NCBI GenBank assembly: GCA_002943765.1
Contig: PQWQ01000007.1
Coordinates: 312,501 to 376,500 of the forward strand
Reading direction: 5' to 3'
From: Psoroptes ovis
Taxonomy: Eukaryota > Arthropoda > Arachnida > Sarcoptiformes > Psoroptidae
Length of the DNA stretch: 64,000 bases
The translations under genes and the position numbers were made by a program. Shown here one piece after another: positions 1 to 12,200 of this stretch. Position 1 is the stretch's first letter. Every line of letters starts with the position of its first letter. Under the pieces are notes generated by a model. That model ran no database searches and was not told where the DNA came from. It worked only from the letters and a program-made list of their open reading frames with translations.

Positions 1-63
1 AGTGGCAGATGACAATTGATTGTATGAAATTATTTTTTCAAAGATAATCATTATTATATTATA

Positions 64-143
64 TGAGGTTGTCCGAAAAGTTTTTGCTGGTTTTATCGTA
101 GAAAATCATTGAAAAATTGGCAAGAACTTTAAGGACAGCCTAA
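64..143 (+). mobile_element. MITE copy 1 (mariner-type ends, core A)
   Basis: This 80-bp element has inverted ends around GTCCGAAAAGTTTTTGC and its complement. The A core (ATCGTAGAAAATCATTG) reads forward. The first TTAGG is mutated to TGAGG, and the right arm reads AAGGACAGCC instead of TTCGGACAACC. It is an old, moderately decayed copy. Confidence 0.88.
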
Positions 144-572
144 AATATTATTATTATAAAATGAATGATTAGTATTAATAGGGGCTGAAAAATGGATGAA
201 TGAAATAAAATGGAATCAAATAAAACAATGACCAACAAAATAGTGTGTAGGCACACACACACATATAGGTAAATAAACAAAAGGTAAAATAATAGTGTTT
301 GTGTGTGTTTGATAATAATAACGAATAATAAACGATTAAAAAAATGATGACAAACAAGATTATCATCATCATCATCAACATCTTCATAGTGTTATTATTA
401 TTTTGATTATTTCTCGAACAACAACAAAATATTAAAATAATAATCATCATCAATTATTATATTCAGAAGTAAAATTTCGATTGTGTCTCCATTTGTGACA
501 ATCAAAAAATGGAAAGAAATTAAAATTTTGTTTTTGTCCATCCATTTATTTGTCATTTCATTGATAATAATA

Positions 573-654
573 TTAGATTGTCCCAAAAGTTTTGGCTGAT
601 TTTCATGCAGCAACTTTATCGGATTAAGCCGGATGAACTTTTCGGACAAACAAA
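573..654 (-). mobile_element. MITE copy 2 (core B)
   Basis: The element is 82 bp and flanked by TA on both sides (571-572 and 655-656). Its centre is not the A core. It holds GGATTAAG and GGATGAACTT, shared in inverted form with the copy at 31464 and in the same orientation with the copy at 37445. The right end is eroded to ACAAACAAA. Open frames drawn through here on both strands are MITE sequence, not genes. Confidence 0.85.
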
Positions 655-1102
655 TATAACAATAATAATAATGGCAATCAGTAATGATAATTATTTCATC
701 TGTAATCTGTCCATTTTTTGTATTTTTCGTTTGAATTATTATTATTATTTTGTTGACAAAATTATTTGAATTGATGATCGTCAATTGAGCTGGTCAATTC
801 AGTGTTTATCTTGAATGACAATTGTTAATCGACGATCGACAATTGTCAGCAGAGATATTGACAAGTCTTGTCGGTTTATTTGTTGTTTTAAAGAGATTGA
901 ATATTGTTCCAATATTCAAATAACATTAGACTATTAGTTGTTGTAAATCAATTCATTTGTATTGAAAATTGTCATTTTTGAATATTGTTTTGTTATATTA
1001 TTTATTTATTGTTTTCAAACATTTATGGTCATTTGATTTTTGCTTCACTATACTTGTTCATTATAAATAATTTTTGTCCATTTACAAATGACCTATGATG
1101 GT

Positions 1103-1123
1103 CATCATCATCATCATCATCAT
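1103..1123 (+). repeat. (CAT)7 microsatellite
   Basis: Seven perfect CAT units are followed by an imperfect ATT/GAT tail. This is one of many CAT/ATG runs scattered through the window. No open frame makes it a likely histidine run. Confidence 0.9.
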
Positions 1124-1220
1124 TATTGATGATTATACAATAATAATAATAAGGAATAATAATGAATGAATGAACACCATATATCTATATCTATATATTT
1201 AAAGTTGATTATTTATTTAT

Positions 1221-1240
1221 ATTATTTATATATAAATAAT
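1221..1240. repeat. 20-bp perfect AT palindrome
   Basis: The sequence ATTATTTATATATAAATAAT is its own reverse complement. It lies in a TATA-rich stretch downstream of imperfect CTATAT repeats. Such palindromes arise easily in very AT-rich DNA, so no function is assigned. Confidence 0.8.
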
Positions 1241-3144
1241 GTCACTTCATATGTTCTCTTGTATTTTTGAATTTTCATTCAAATACATTGACTTTGTGTT
1301 GTATATTTTTGAATTGTCAAACTCAAATAACTCTCACTAATAATTGATAGACCATAATTAAAGACATAAATTATACACATTTTAAAAGAAAAACAACAAC
1401 GATATCAACTGAATGAATGAATGAACAAAATAAACGAATTGAAGAAATCTATTGTTTATCGTTAATAAATAAATAAATAAATGAAAATAGAAATCTTTTG
1501 CTTTTTATTAATATCTTTGATGATAAGTCGAAAATGGTCTTCAAATGTTGTTGCTGTCGCTGTTGTTGTTGTTCGATGTCCATTCAACAGCGAAATCAAA
1601 AATAGAAATTTAGTTGATTTGCTTCACTGATCACTATGATCTTGATCATTTGCTATTTATATTAATAATGATATTTTCATCTGAATTATTATTATCAACA
1701 ATTTTGAATCATTTTTGAATTTTCATTTTTCGTTGTTGGTTTGAAAATCATTCGAAATTTCCTTTAGATTTCATTAGATCTTATTTATTTATTTTATACA
1801 TTGTCCATTGATGCGAAATTATTTTTTTCATCATTTAATGTTGTTGTTGCTGTTGTTGATCATCATCGTCATTATCTTAGCTATTTGATGACAATTTAAT
1901 ATTTCTGTATTTTCTGATCATTATTAATGAGAAATATCCTCTAAGAAGAATATACATTCGATGAATTCCAGTTTATAAAAATCAAAATAAAGAATGTTTG
2001 CTTGACCCTTCGTTATTGTTTTCCAGCAAAATTTGCATAGAAATTCCCCTTTATTTCCCTTGATGATATGCAATTAGAAAAATGATTGGTCAGTTTCATT
2101 TTGTGTTTGTCCATTGTGTATTTATTTATTTATTCCATTTCAAAGCTCGAAAATATTCATTATTTCTTTACTGAACCATGACAAATATATCTAAGAAAAA
2201 ATATTTAAATTTTTGAATTTTTAAATTTCAAATTTGGTATTTTCATTTCAATGATTTTTTCATTCATTTGTCTTATTATTGTCTTATCATTAATCACATT
2301 TGATTGTTTCATTATTTTATAGTTTGAAAATAATCAGAAAAAAATTGAATTTCTTAAATCTGACATTTTTTTTTAATAAAATTTCTTCAAGAAAATGTGA
2401 ATCATTTTCTTTGATTTTTTAAGAAAAAAAAGGTGGGCAATGGCCATTTGATTGAATTGATGATACATTCGTAAGGCAGCCAAAAAAGACAAAATCAAAA
2501 AACTTTTTTTCCATTGAATTTGAATTGAATGTTTTTCAGTTTTGTGATAATAAGATTTGACCATTTCTTAAAGAATCTTTTGAAGGAGAGAAAAAAAAAT
2601 AATTTTCAAAGAAAATAAATGAAGAAAATGGGAAGTATCATTCAATTCAAATCAATTCATTTCTAAGAACAATTGAAGAAAAATTGATGCAAAGAATCAT
2701 TATTAAACGACAATTGCTTGTGTTGCCATTGCACCTGTATGCTACCTGTATTTAGCATTTTGTTTCTTTAAGAAACTTGTCCAAGAACATTTTCTTAAAT
2801 TCAGAATGCATCTTTCTCTCTTTTATTTTTGATTCATTCAATTCAAAAACGATCGATTATTTGTTGGCGCCCATTGGCCAATTGATGATATTAAACTTGT
2901 TTTTTTTTCGCTTCATTCGATTCAATACATTCAACTTGGATATTTGTTTTCTTCATATTCTCCAAATACATTTTGCACTATTTATTTGTTTATTCATCCA
3001 TTCATTTGTTTGTTTGTTCTGTTTGTTCTCCACCTCTTATAAATGCTTTGAGAACACTGCTATTCTTCTTCTTCGTCGTCCAAAAAAAAAAAACACCAAT
3101 CAAAATGATTCGATCTTTCGATTTATTTTATTTTATTTTATTAA

Positions 3145-3224
3145 TTAGGTTGTCCGAAAAGTTTTTGCCGATTATATCGTAGAAAATCATTGAAAAATTG
3201 ACAAAAACTTTTCGGACAATCTAA
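3145..3224 (+). mobile_element. MITE copy 3 (core A, near consensus)
   Basis: This 80-bp copy is among the least decayed in the window, with TTAGGTTGTCCGAAAAGTTT at the left and CTTTTCGGACAATCTAA at the right. A TA follows on the right, but the left flank is AA, so one target-site base has changed. Confidence 0.92.
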
Positions 3225-4316
3225 TATTTTTATTTATTTATTTATTTATTCTTGAATGACTTTGAATGGCTCCAAATATTTTTTGGCAAATAAAGGCAGG
3301 CAAACTCTAAATATATCTTTGAATAATGGAAAAAAATTGATCGGAAAATAACAACCAAGGGAGTCTCCTCTATATGTTTTCGATTTGATCGGATCGAACA
3401 TGTTCGATATGAACATATTTATAATTTAGATACTCCTTATATATTGATTTTTTGTTTATTTATTCACAATAAATAAATTCTGTGTGGATCCCAAATTCAA
3501 TAAATGGGCATGTCTTCAATCGATGTGGGAGCCAATCGATCCCATCCCAGCCAATCGATGTTCAATATACACGAATATTTTTGGCAGAAATTATTTGTCA
3601 TTTGTATGCTTTTGTGTCAAAGAAAATATTTAAGAAATTAATTCATTTCTCTTCATTTATTACTAGCGATTTCCAAGCCATAAATATTTATTCTTTTATC
3701 CTAAAACATGTGATTTAAAAATTCGATTATCCTTAAATCATGATTGCCATTTTCCCACACATTTAAATATTAATGTTGAGTTGAATTTATTCAACAATAG
3801 AGTTTCTGATATAAGATGAGATGAGATGACAAAATAAAGAAAAATATTTCATCATTATCTCTTTTGAATTATTGAAATGAGATTTGATTATTTTCTTTTA
3901 TTATTATTATTATTATCATTTCAATAATTCAATGAAAATAATGAATATTTATGTGAACATTTAATATTGTAAAATATACAAAGATTTCAATCCACATTGC
4001 TATAATTATAAATAGATTAAAAGCATTTAAATATTTTAAATCTTGTATTTCATGATATTTTTTAAATCGATTCAAGTTGACATTAAATATATGGATGCTT
4101 AGAGCAACAACTGGTTCTCATTAATTCATTTTTTGTCCAAAAAATTATCAATATGATTGTATTAATTATTATAAGGTTATTGTCTTGTCCTAATCATCAT
4201 TTTCCAAACATTTTCAAATGTTTATCATTCAATCCTAATTTGTTCCATTTATTCCATTTATTCGTTGTTTCAATAAATTATTGAAAATTTCCATTGTTCT
4301 CGATGATTTCCATTGA

Positions 4317-4538
4317 ATGAATGAAATTATCTTTCATTTAATTCAAATAAATCTTTTACTATATTTTATTGGTGGATTTTCACCGAATAATTTCACTTTG
4401 CCACCAAATATTAATAATAATGAAATCGAATTATATCGAACAGAAATTGGCCATATTTGGCATCCAAAATTTTATGCAAATTTTCTCTATTTTGTTGAAA
4501 AAATCAATGTTCACACAAAAACAAATTATGTGAAATAA
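4317..4538 (+). CDS. Small open frame, possible secreted peptide (73 aa)
   Basis: I do not recognise this frame. It opens with ATG and runs 73 codons to TAA. Residues 3-19 (EIIFHLIQINLLLYFIG) are hydrophobic and could act as a signal peptide or membrane anchor. The rest (for example ELYRTEIGHIWHPKFYANF) is compositionally varied, unlike the Asn/Ile/Phe-rich chance frames nearby. An AATAAA motif starts two bases after the stop, which is close for a poly(A) signal. There is no in-frame acceptor AG just upstream, so if real it is probably single-exon or a first exon. A second varied frame lies 280 bp away on the other strand. Open frames this long occur by chance at this base composition, so the call is tentative. 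Confidence 0.28.
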   Translation: MNEIIFHLIQINLLLYFIGGFSPNNFTLPPNINNNEIELYRTEIGHIWHPKFYANFLYFVEKINVHTKTNYVK

Positions 4539-4816
4539 TAATAAAACACACACAATTATTTATTGAATAATTCAATTGAAAAAATTTTCAAACAATATGA
4601 ACATCATTGAAAATAATTGAAAAATTTTCAATTGAAATTTCAAATTTTTCTCAAAAAATTTGCATCAAAAAAGAGTTCAAAGAGTTTCAAATGAATTGAA
4701 TTTTTACTTTTTTGTTGAATGAAATTAAAATTGAAATTCAAAAAATGAATCAACATGTGTGTTTATGTTTGAAATGATATAAATTTCAATTTATTATTTC
4801 AATAATCATTTTTCTA

Positions 4817-5023
4817 TTATTGAAATATTTGACAATTCAAATATTCAATAATAATCGAATTACACACAAAGTCTAACACATAATTTTCATTGAAATTAAA
4901 ATAATTATTCCATCCTCGAATGTTTTGTTGGTTGGTTGTGGCAGGGTACCATATACTGCCATAATTGATGCCAAATTTTTTTAACCAAAAATTATGTTTT
5001 TTTTTCCATTCAAATTTCATCAA
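4817..5023 (-). CDS. Small unidentified open frame (68 aa)
   Basis: An ATG-initiated frame of 68 codons runs leftward to a TAA. It is lysine-rich at the start (MMKFEWKKKHNFW) and then varied, including GSIWYPATTNQQNIRGWNNY and a Cys-containing end. There is no hydrophobic leader. An internal TTATGGCAG could act as a splice acceptor, so the true coding part could be shorter. It faces the plus-strand frame ending at 4538. No family is recognised, and chance remains a real explanation. Confidence 0.25.
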   Translation of the reverse strand: MMKFEWKKKHNFWLKKFGINYGSIWYPATTNQQNIRGWNNYFNFNENYVLDFVCNSIIIEYLNCQIFQ

Positions 5024-5156
5024 AATTTATGGACAATGATATTCAAAACCTTTCATTTTTTTTTTTTTTTTGATTTTGAAAAATTATGACTTGGATTATT
5101 TCATTTTTGCTTTTGACTAAAAAAATTAAACAATTGACACTGTCAAATATTACAGC

Positions 5157-5183
5157 CACCACCACCACCATCACCACCGACAC
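5157..5183 (+). repeat. ACC-rich microsatellite
   Basis: Imperfect ACC units with one TCA and one GAC interruption (CCACCACCACCATCACCACC). It stands out as a C-rich island in AT-rich DNA. Similar tracts occur at 35243-35278 and, on the other strand, at 27109. Confidence 0.85.
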
Positions 5184-6336
5184 CCTTAGCCACACAAACC
5201 ACAATTTTGAACCATATGGTCGATATGTTTATTTATTTAATTTAGTGATAAATTAAAATTATGAGGTGTTCAAAGCTCACTCTCATTCAAAATATTCATA
5301 GATGAACCAAAGAAAATAATAATTTGGTTCATATTTCGTTCATTTCGAATATTTCGAAACTTAAAATTTATTACATTCGAAAAATGACATTGGATTTCAT
5401 TTCTCTGATTATTTGTATGGTTAATATCCTGCACACACAAAAAAAAATCTTATAAATCTTTGATTTTTTTTTCTCCACTGTGAATAATAGTTTGATTTAC
5501 AGTTTTTTTAGGCCTAAATTTTCATTTATTTGTTCCACCACCAACAACAACAACAATTAAAATAACTAAAACCTTTGAATAATGAGCCTATGAGCCTATG
5601 AAAATAGACAGTGAGAGAAGGATAACTTGAATAAACAATTAATTTTAATGAAAAATAATAGAAATTCTATGGAAATATAATTTCTCCTAAAGATGAACGG
5701 GGACAAGTTTCAGTTAATAATTATTTTGAAAAAACAAAATAAAATTAACTCAAATGTCAACCGGAAACATAGTTAATGATAATAAACATAATTGGTTTTA
5801 TGAACAAAATAATGTTGGGTTAATAAATTATATAATGATTTGCGCAAGGTAAGATGTAAGGTAGAAACCTTAAATCTTAATTCTTAATTACTTTTATCCT
5901 GATTCATTCATTCAAAAAATTTTTGAATTGAAATGATTTTGAATCCCAAAATGAACACATCATTTTATATCATATTAATGATGTTAATTTTCCATGTTTT
6001 TCGTCGTAAAGTTTCAGGTATTTTTTCAGAGAAAAATCTTGAATGAAAAGCTAATCAAATGACAGGTGTATGTATATGAAACGATGATAATAATTCTCGT
6101 TGATTAATTCAATTTGATCATCATTGAATATTGTTTGTGTGTGTGTTTGACCATTCCCATTTTGAATGAATGATGATGATTATTTATTGCTATCGCTTGA
6201 TCATAATAAGATGAAATCAATGAAATGAATCGAAAATTTTTCCCGAACAAAAAAAAATGAAATAAAATAAAATAAAATTCCCATAATGAACCATTCAAGA
6301 TTTTAATTAACCTGTATTTTTCATGTTGTTCATAAA

Positions 6337-6416
6337 AAGAGTTGTCCGAAAAGTTTTTGTCGATTATATCATAGGGAACAATGAAAAAATCGGCAAGAAC
6401 TTGTCGGACAATCTAA
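6337..6416 (+). mobile_element. MITE copy 4 (core A)
   Basis: The element is 80 bp. The first five bases have decayed (AAGAG for TTAGG), but GTTGTCCGAAAAGTTTTTG follows. The core reads ATTATATCATAGGGAACAATG, a diverged A core. The right end GTCGGACAATCTAA is followed by TA. Confidence 0.88.
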
Positions 6417-6794
6417 TATATAATTTGAATTTGAATTATTTTTTGAATTTTCATTCATTCATTTTTCATTATGTTCTGAATTGTTTTCAGATAGAAAATG
6501 GCTGTAAAATATAATTTAGATCAAAATAATGAATCAGAAAATTCTCCCATAATCAATCCGAATCGAAATATGGATTGAAAAGAAGATAAGAAATTGGAAA
6601 TTTATATGCACCGAAACAGCAAAAAACAATCAAATTCGTACAAAATTACAAAAGTCTTTGTACATGTGTAGGTGTTTTTCAAATTATTATTAATTATTTT
6701 TTTTTTTCATCCGATTACTTTAGTGTTGTTTCGAAAATAATAAAAATAATCTATCAATCATTTTCTCATATGTTTTTTTATAATATGATATTTA

Positions 6795-6877
6795 TTAGGT
6801 TGTCCGAAAAGTTTTTGCCGATTATATCGTAGAAAATAATTGAAAAATTGGCAAGAACTTTTCGGACAAGAGCCTAA
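6795..6877 (+). mobile_element. MITE copy 5 (core A, 3-bp insertion)
   Basis: The element has TA on both sides, an intact left end and an A core. The right end reads GGACAAGAGCCTAA, with three extra bases inside the terminal repeat, giving 83 bp. Confidence 0.92.
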
Positions 6878-7693
6878 TATTTATTATCAGTTGATGATGA
6901 GAAATAATCATAATAATTCTAAATTTATATTCTAAATTTTTGAAACAAATGACCTCTTTACATGCAAAATGTATTGAAAAAATGTAATTGAACTTGAAAC
7001 GACTTGAAAAAAGTTGAATTTTCTTCCATTTTTTGCATTTTGATTGGTGCTGGTGTGTGTGTGAGAATTATTATCGATATTATTATTACCAAATGGTAAT
7101 AATCATTATAATCTAATGAATGAATGACCGGTAATCAAAATCGAAAATATATTGTAATTAGATTTGTATTCGAAAGAAAGACTATTGTTATTAGATTTGA
7201 TTTGATTTTTTTAGTTTAAAAAAAAATAAAAATAAACCAATTCGATTTGACAATTATTATTATCATTATTGATATGTATCCTTTTCACATCTCAAGACAC
7301 GACAAACCCTTACATATTTTTCCTTTATTTTTATTCGAAATGATTGTCACGAAATGAAATTATTATTATCTTATGTCAAACCAAAATCAAATGTCTACCA
7401 TTTTTGTCGATCGCAATAATTATAATCTATTTTTCGAATGATGATGTTTATTATTATTATCATAGGTCTATGCCTTGCCTTTTTTTAAAAATTTCATTTC
7501 AAAGAATGTCAAATATTGAATCGAATATTTTGTCATTTTTTGCTTTGTTTGTTGGTGTAATCTCAATCAAGTTCATTGTCATTTTCGTATTTCGGGAGAT
7601 GATGGTCAACAACTTGTTGCGCAACTTGTAAATATTTTTCCATTGTTACCGCTTCGTTGCGTGTATCTATCTGTAAAGCTATCTATCCTTCTA

Positions 7694-7773
7694 TTAGGCT
7701 GTCCACAAAGTTTTTGCCGATCATATCGTAGAAAATCATTAAAAAATCGGCAAAAACTTTCCGGACAACTTAA
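7694..7773 (+). mobile_element. MITE copy 6 (core A)
   Basis: This 80-bp copy lies between TA dinucleotides. The left arm GTCCACAAAG carries the same CA change as the copy at 40284, suggesting those two share a recent source. The right end reads CCGGACAACTTAA. Confidence 0.92.
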
Positions 7774-8787
7774 TATTTAGCTGATTATGCGTGTGTGTGT
7801 GTGTGGCATCCCTGAATTTGCTGATGCTGAATTTGACCAGTAATTTGATTGTTGAAAATTTTGGTTTTTTTGTCCGAACGAAAATTCAGGATCCGGGAGT
7901 GGTTTGAATTCATTCATTTTTTTCACTGAAAATGATGACAAATGTTGAAATGTCACAAACCTAAATCCATTTGATCATTTCAATTTGAATATTCATTTAG
8001 AATTTCATTTCATTGAAGTGATAGATACGTGATTGAAATCCTTTTCATTGATTCCTTTGATTTCATCGCATTAATTGAAGCTAAAATCTTCAAATTCAAA
8101 ATTTGGAGTAAACAAAAAAATAGATTAATCATTTTTCAAATCCACATATTTTACATTTGATATGATGATCCACGATCTTAGATATGAATGTATTAATGAA
8201 TGTTGCTGAATATATCATAGATCATATAATAATCCATATTTAACATATCTAATATTGTATAAGTTATTATTTCAATTATTATTATTTTTTGAAATTTATG
8301 AATATTGTTCAATAATTTGAAAACCCGTATTCGGCCAAAAACAAAAAACCTACACACACACGTTTACATGTTTCAAATATTGTAATCCATTGTCGATTTG
8401 ATTGATGTTTTGATTGTTGTTTCACTTTGAGAGAAATGAAATTATTATTCAAACGTGTTTGATATGAATATGAATAGATGTTCATGCAAACACACACAAT
8501 AATTCATCAAATTTCGTATGCTCATCATATTTTACCATTTGCAATGTGAATGAATTTGAAATCAATTCAAATTCACAGAAAACAAAATAATAATAATTGA
8601 AAATCATCATTCATTGATTCAAAAAATGGCATACAAAATGGATTAATAATTTATTAATTCATTTCAATGATGATATCGGCCGTAAATACCATTCACGATG
8701 ATCATCATCATCACCATCATCATGTATATTAATGATAAACTCTTGTCATTGCCTCTATATGGAACAATTAATCAGTTTCCATGATCA

Positions 8788-9219
8788 TTGAACAATCAAA
8801 AATTTCTTAGAACAATTCATACTTTTATAATTTTCAAAACAAAACAAGTCAATCTTTCAATTAATCATTGGATTATTACTATTATTTTTATTATTATTAT
8901 TATTGCTATTATTATCATTACAGTTCAACATATTCACTTGTCTTGTTCGATTATCATCTGCCTACCACTTGTTGTTGTTGTTTATTGCTTAGTTTTAATC
9001 TTGAATAATATTTCAAAATCAGCCGAATGTCTTATATCTTTTAATAATGTCTTATACCTTTTAATGTTTGATGATGTATTCGACATATCAATGAATTTTC
9101 AGAAAATTTATTGTTTGAGTGATTCCTATATTCTAATATATCACAATTTTCCCGAAATTTATTATTCGCGCTTCATACTGCGTGAATATTGTTATATATT
9201 TAGCCGAAATTCGTTATGA
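8788..9219 (+). other. Long hydrophobic open frame, possible terminal exon from 8924
   Basis: A 143-codon open frame is among the longest in the window. Codons 29-45 are mostly isoleucine from ATT/ATC simple repeats. That tract ends in ATTATCATTACAG (8911-8923), a plausible splice acceptor, followed by 98 open codons to TGA. The downstream part has one likely membrane segment (SIIICLPLVVVVYCLVLILN) and a varied tail (for example EIYYSRFILREYCYIFSRN). Against coding, 9026-9045 and 9046-9065 are a 20-bp direct duplication with one mismatch, and 20 is not a multiple of three. I do not recognise a family. It may be a chance frame, or a membrane-protein exon with a recent slippage event. Confidence 0.25.
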
Positions 9220-12200
9220 AATAGTCTGAAATTGATTGAATCGAGTAGTGAATTGCATAACAATCAAGCCGAATATTTTCAATTTATTATCACAATACTA
9301 TTGATTTCTATCCATTTTCTTAAAGATCAAGCATTATTTTCTATCATCAGGTTCAGCATCTTAGTCTTTTCTTAATTTTTCATCGCGATGTTGTTGATTG
9401 AAATGAATTGATATGGTTTTCAAATTCAATTTTAATTCATTTCTCGATCAGAATAAATGTGAAAATTTGAAATATTTAATTTGCGTGCAAAGCTAAACCC
9501 ATGACCGAAGTCTATTGTTTTTTTTTTTTTGGATTTCAAATTTCACATCAATCGTGTTGATTGATTTGATTTTTCCAATCAAAATTTCATTATTTCCATT
9601 CATTTTTGCCAATTCTTATTCCAAAATAAATTATTATCAGTCAGAATCAAAGGCATAGGGCTTTAAAAATTTACAAATTTTCAATAAATTTTCCAGGAAC
9701 CAGAAAAAAACAATAAAAAATATTCAAAGTTTACCTCGAGAATTCATCGAAATAATAACATCATTCTACCCTTTCAAATCATTTTGAAACTTTGTATTAT
9801 TCGAAAAACTATTTTAAATGGCTTAAATGCTAGTTCAAACGTAAAAAACAAAAACAAAATTTCAATTTAAAAATTTTGTGTTCAAATTATTCGAACGAAA
9901 AGCCATCAAAAACAAAAGAAAGGGTTGAAATATTTAAATTACAACCCGAAAAATGTATTGATAATGTGTTTTTGGTATTTTGTGAACCAAAAATTAAAGA
10001 TTTACCATTTTAGCAATAACATAAATTGAGCTTTGATATTATTTTATTGTTATTATTGTTATTCACTCATAAATATTTGAACGATTAGCATCTCAATATA
10101 CAAAAATATACAAAGATTATTTGTACCCAAACATTTGTGTTATTTTTTCATTGATTCCATTTTCATTTTCAATTTCAACATTTTGGCATTTCATTTGTTA
10201 TTTTTCAGCCGTAAATTTAAAAATCAAAGCATTTGAATGCATTTATTCCATGAAAATATGCCATTTTTTATTGCCTCAAATTTCTTTTTGTTTTCCTTAA
10301 TTTCTTATAAAATCAATAAGCAACATATTTTTCTATGGAGTATATTATGCATTACATAATTCCATATGAATGGTAATAATTTGTAAATTATTAGTATTAA
10401 AGTATATTGTATTATCATCATATTACTGGTTAGCTGGTGGTTGGCCAATTCAATGGCACCATTTATTGGCATTTGTATTGAAATTGAATTGAAAAGAATT
10501 GAAATTTCTTCATTCGACTTGGTATAGTCTTTATTGTGAAATATCAAATCATATATTTCAAATTTGAATGATAATTTATGTATTTGCGATAATTGCGTGC
10601 CGATTTCGTTTAAATGTTTTTTTCTTTTCGTTTCTTCTTTATTCTTTCTGGTATTCTTTGGAAACAATTTCATAATTTATTGATTCGATTCATTCTTTGA
10701 AAATCATATAAGAATACAATGTATCGATTTTGAATAAATGTTTGCTTGCTTGCAAATATTCAACTAAATAATTGTAATAACCTTTCAAAAATATTTAAAG
10801 GTGAAATTTTTATTTTTCCTTTACTTGTCAAAAGAAAATTCAGATGTTTTTCCATCATTATTTTTGAACAGCAAAATATCACCAAGATTAATTAAGAAGA
10901 TACTTTCTCATCGGGTTCAGACTTTGTTTTTTCCATTGTAAATATGATTATTATATATTCGTATATTCAGAAAAATGACCAATCGCTTATCTTCAATTGT
11001 TTCTTGAGAAACAGCGAGAAAATGAATGAATGAATAAATTATTGCTACTGTGGCCCATTATCTTAACGAAAAATTCAAAATTCACGTCGTTTACAATCAA
11101 TCGACCAGTCCAACCAACCAAACAAACGACCAACCGACCAAACAACATATAAGGTGTCATTTTCTGTTCTTAATATATTTAAATATCAAATAGATAATGA
11201 TAATCATAATAAAAACAATGATGATAATGGTCATCCGATTGTCATGAAAATGGTTCTATTTTTCAATGTGTATGTGCTTGTTGCATACAATTTTACCAAT
11301 AATATCTTATATCAAAGGTTCAGTCTTATTATTTTTGTTTTTTTTCGTTGTTATTCAAAGAAAGAAATAATTATTATCATTATCAATCATTGACAATTTT
11401 CCAAAATTTTCAATGAATGAACGAATTCAAATTTTAATGAATCCAATTTTAATGAATGAATGAAAATCAGGTAGCAGGTTTGCAGGTTGTAGATTGTACA
11501 CAGTTTACGCAGTTGTTGTTCTTATTAAAATAATGACGATAATAATAATTTGAATGAATGATGATCAATGTTTGTCCGGATGTAATCTGTAATTAGACTT
11601 GTCCATTTCTATCTTCTTTATTTCATTCATTTTATATAATCTTTGTCCACACACACATTGTTCAATGTCAAAGATAATTCAAAAAATTAATTCAATGAAT
11701 TTGGGTTCGAAGAGAAATGTAATGATAATGAAATGACAAATACACAGATGAAAAGCAAAAGTTTTATTTCTTATTTCTCTGAGATACTTTGATTTCTTTG
11801 ATTTTGATTTTTTTTCATTGATCAAATTTTCAAATTTTCTCACCAAAAAAATAAATTGCCTGCAGTCAATTAATTGCACGACCAGTCGATGAATGGATAG
11901 CTATCGCTCTTTGTATTCAAAATTGTTATTATGGTCATAATCACTGTATCACTTGTCATTGACTAGTATTTTTTCGTGTTTGTTGAGATGTGCTGAGAGC
12001 AATAATTCATTTGATTTTATTGATATCATTTTCTCAAACAATATTCAAGTAATAATACTATAACCTTTGAAAGATGATTAAACATCCGTTCTTAATTTCA
12101 AACATCCTAAAGTTTTCGAATTTTAATTAATTCATTTTTATTTAATCAGACCAAGAAAAGTAAAAATTCAAGGGTCAGGTCCAGTATTTTCTCAAAATTT

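Larger units (their letters stand above)
1..4316. other. Non-genic AT-rich stretch
   Basis: Apart from three MITEs, the (CAT)7 run and the AT palindrome, I see only low-complexity sequence: ATT/AAT runs, GAATGAATGA motifs, short CA runs and GTTGTTGTT runs near 1.55 and 1.85 kb. Positions 3512-3560 hold a small imperfect duplication of AGCCAATCGAT. Open frames here are short, biased to Asn, Ile, Phe and Lys, and not convincing. Confidence 0.6.
5024..8787. other. Non-genic stretch with a MITE cluster
   Basis: Three MITEs fall within 1.5 kb (6337, 6795, 7694), the first two only 378 bp apart. The remainder is AT-rich simple sequence with GT/CA runs. A donor-like CGCAAG/GTAAGA is visible at about 5846-5855, but the frame before it is closed after 12 codons, so no exon is called. 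Confidence 0.55.

Noticed and set aside
407..784. 125-codon minus-strand open frame
   Set aside because: It runs through MITE copy 2 and simple ATT/CAT repeats, and its composition is Ile/Asn-rich.
10305..10673. 122-codon minus-strand frame, lysine-rich start and hydrophobic end
   Set aside because: No recognisable motif, no acceptor or donor that makes sense, and frames of this size are not excluded by chance in non-random AT-rich DNA.
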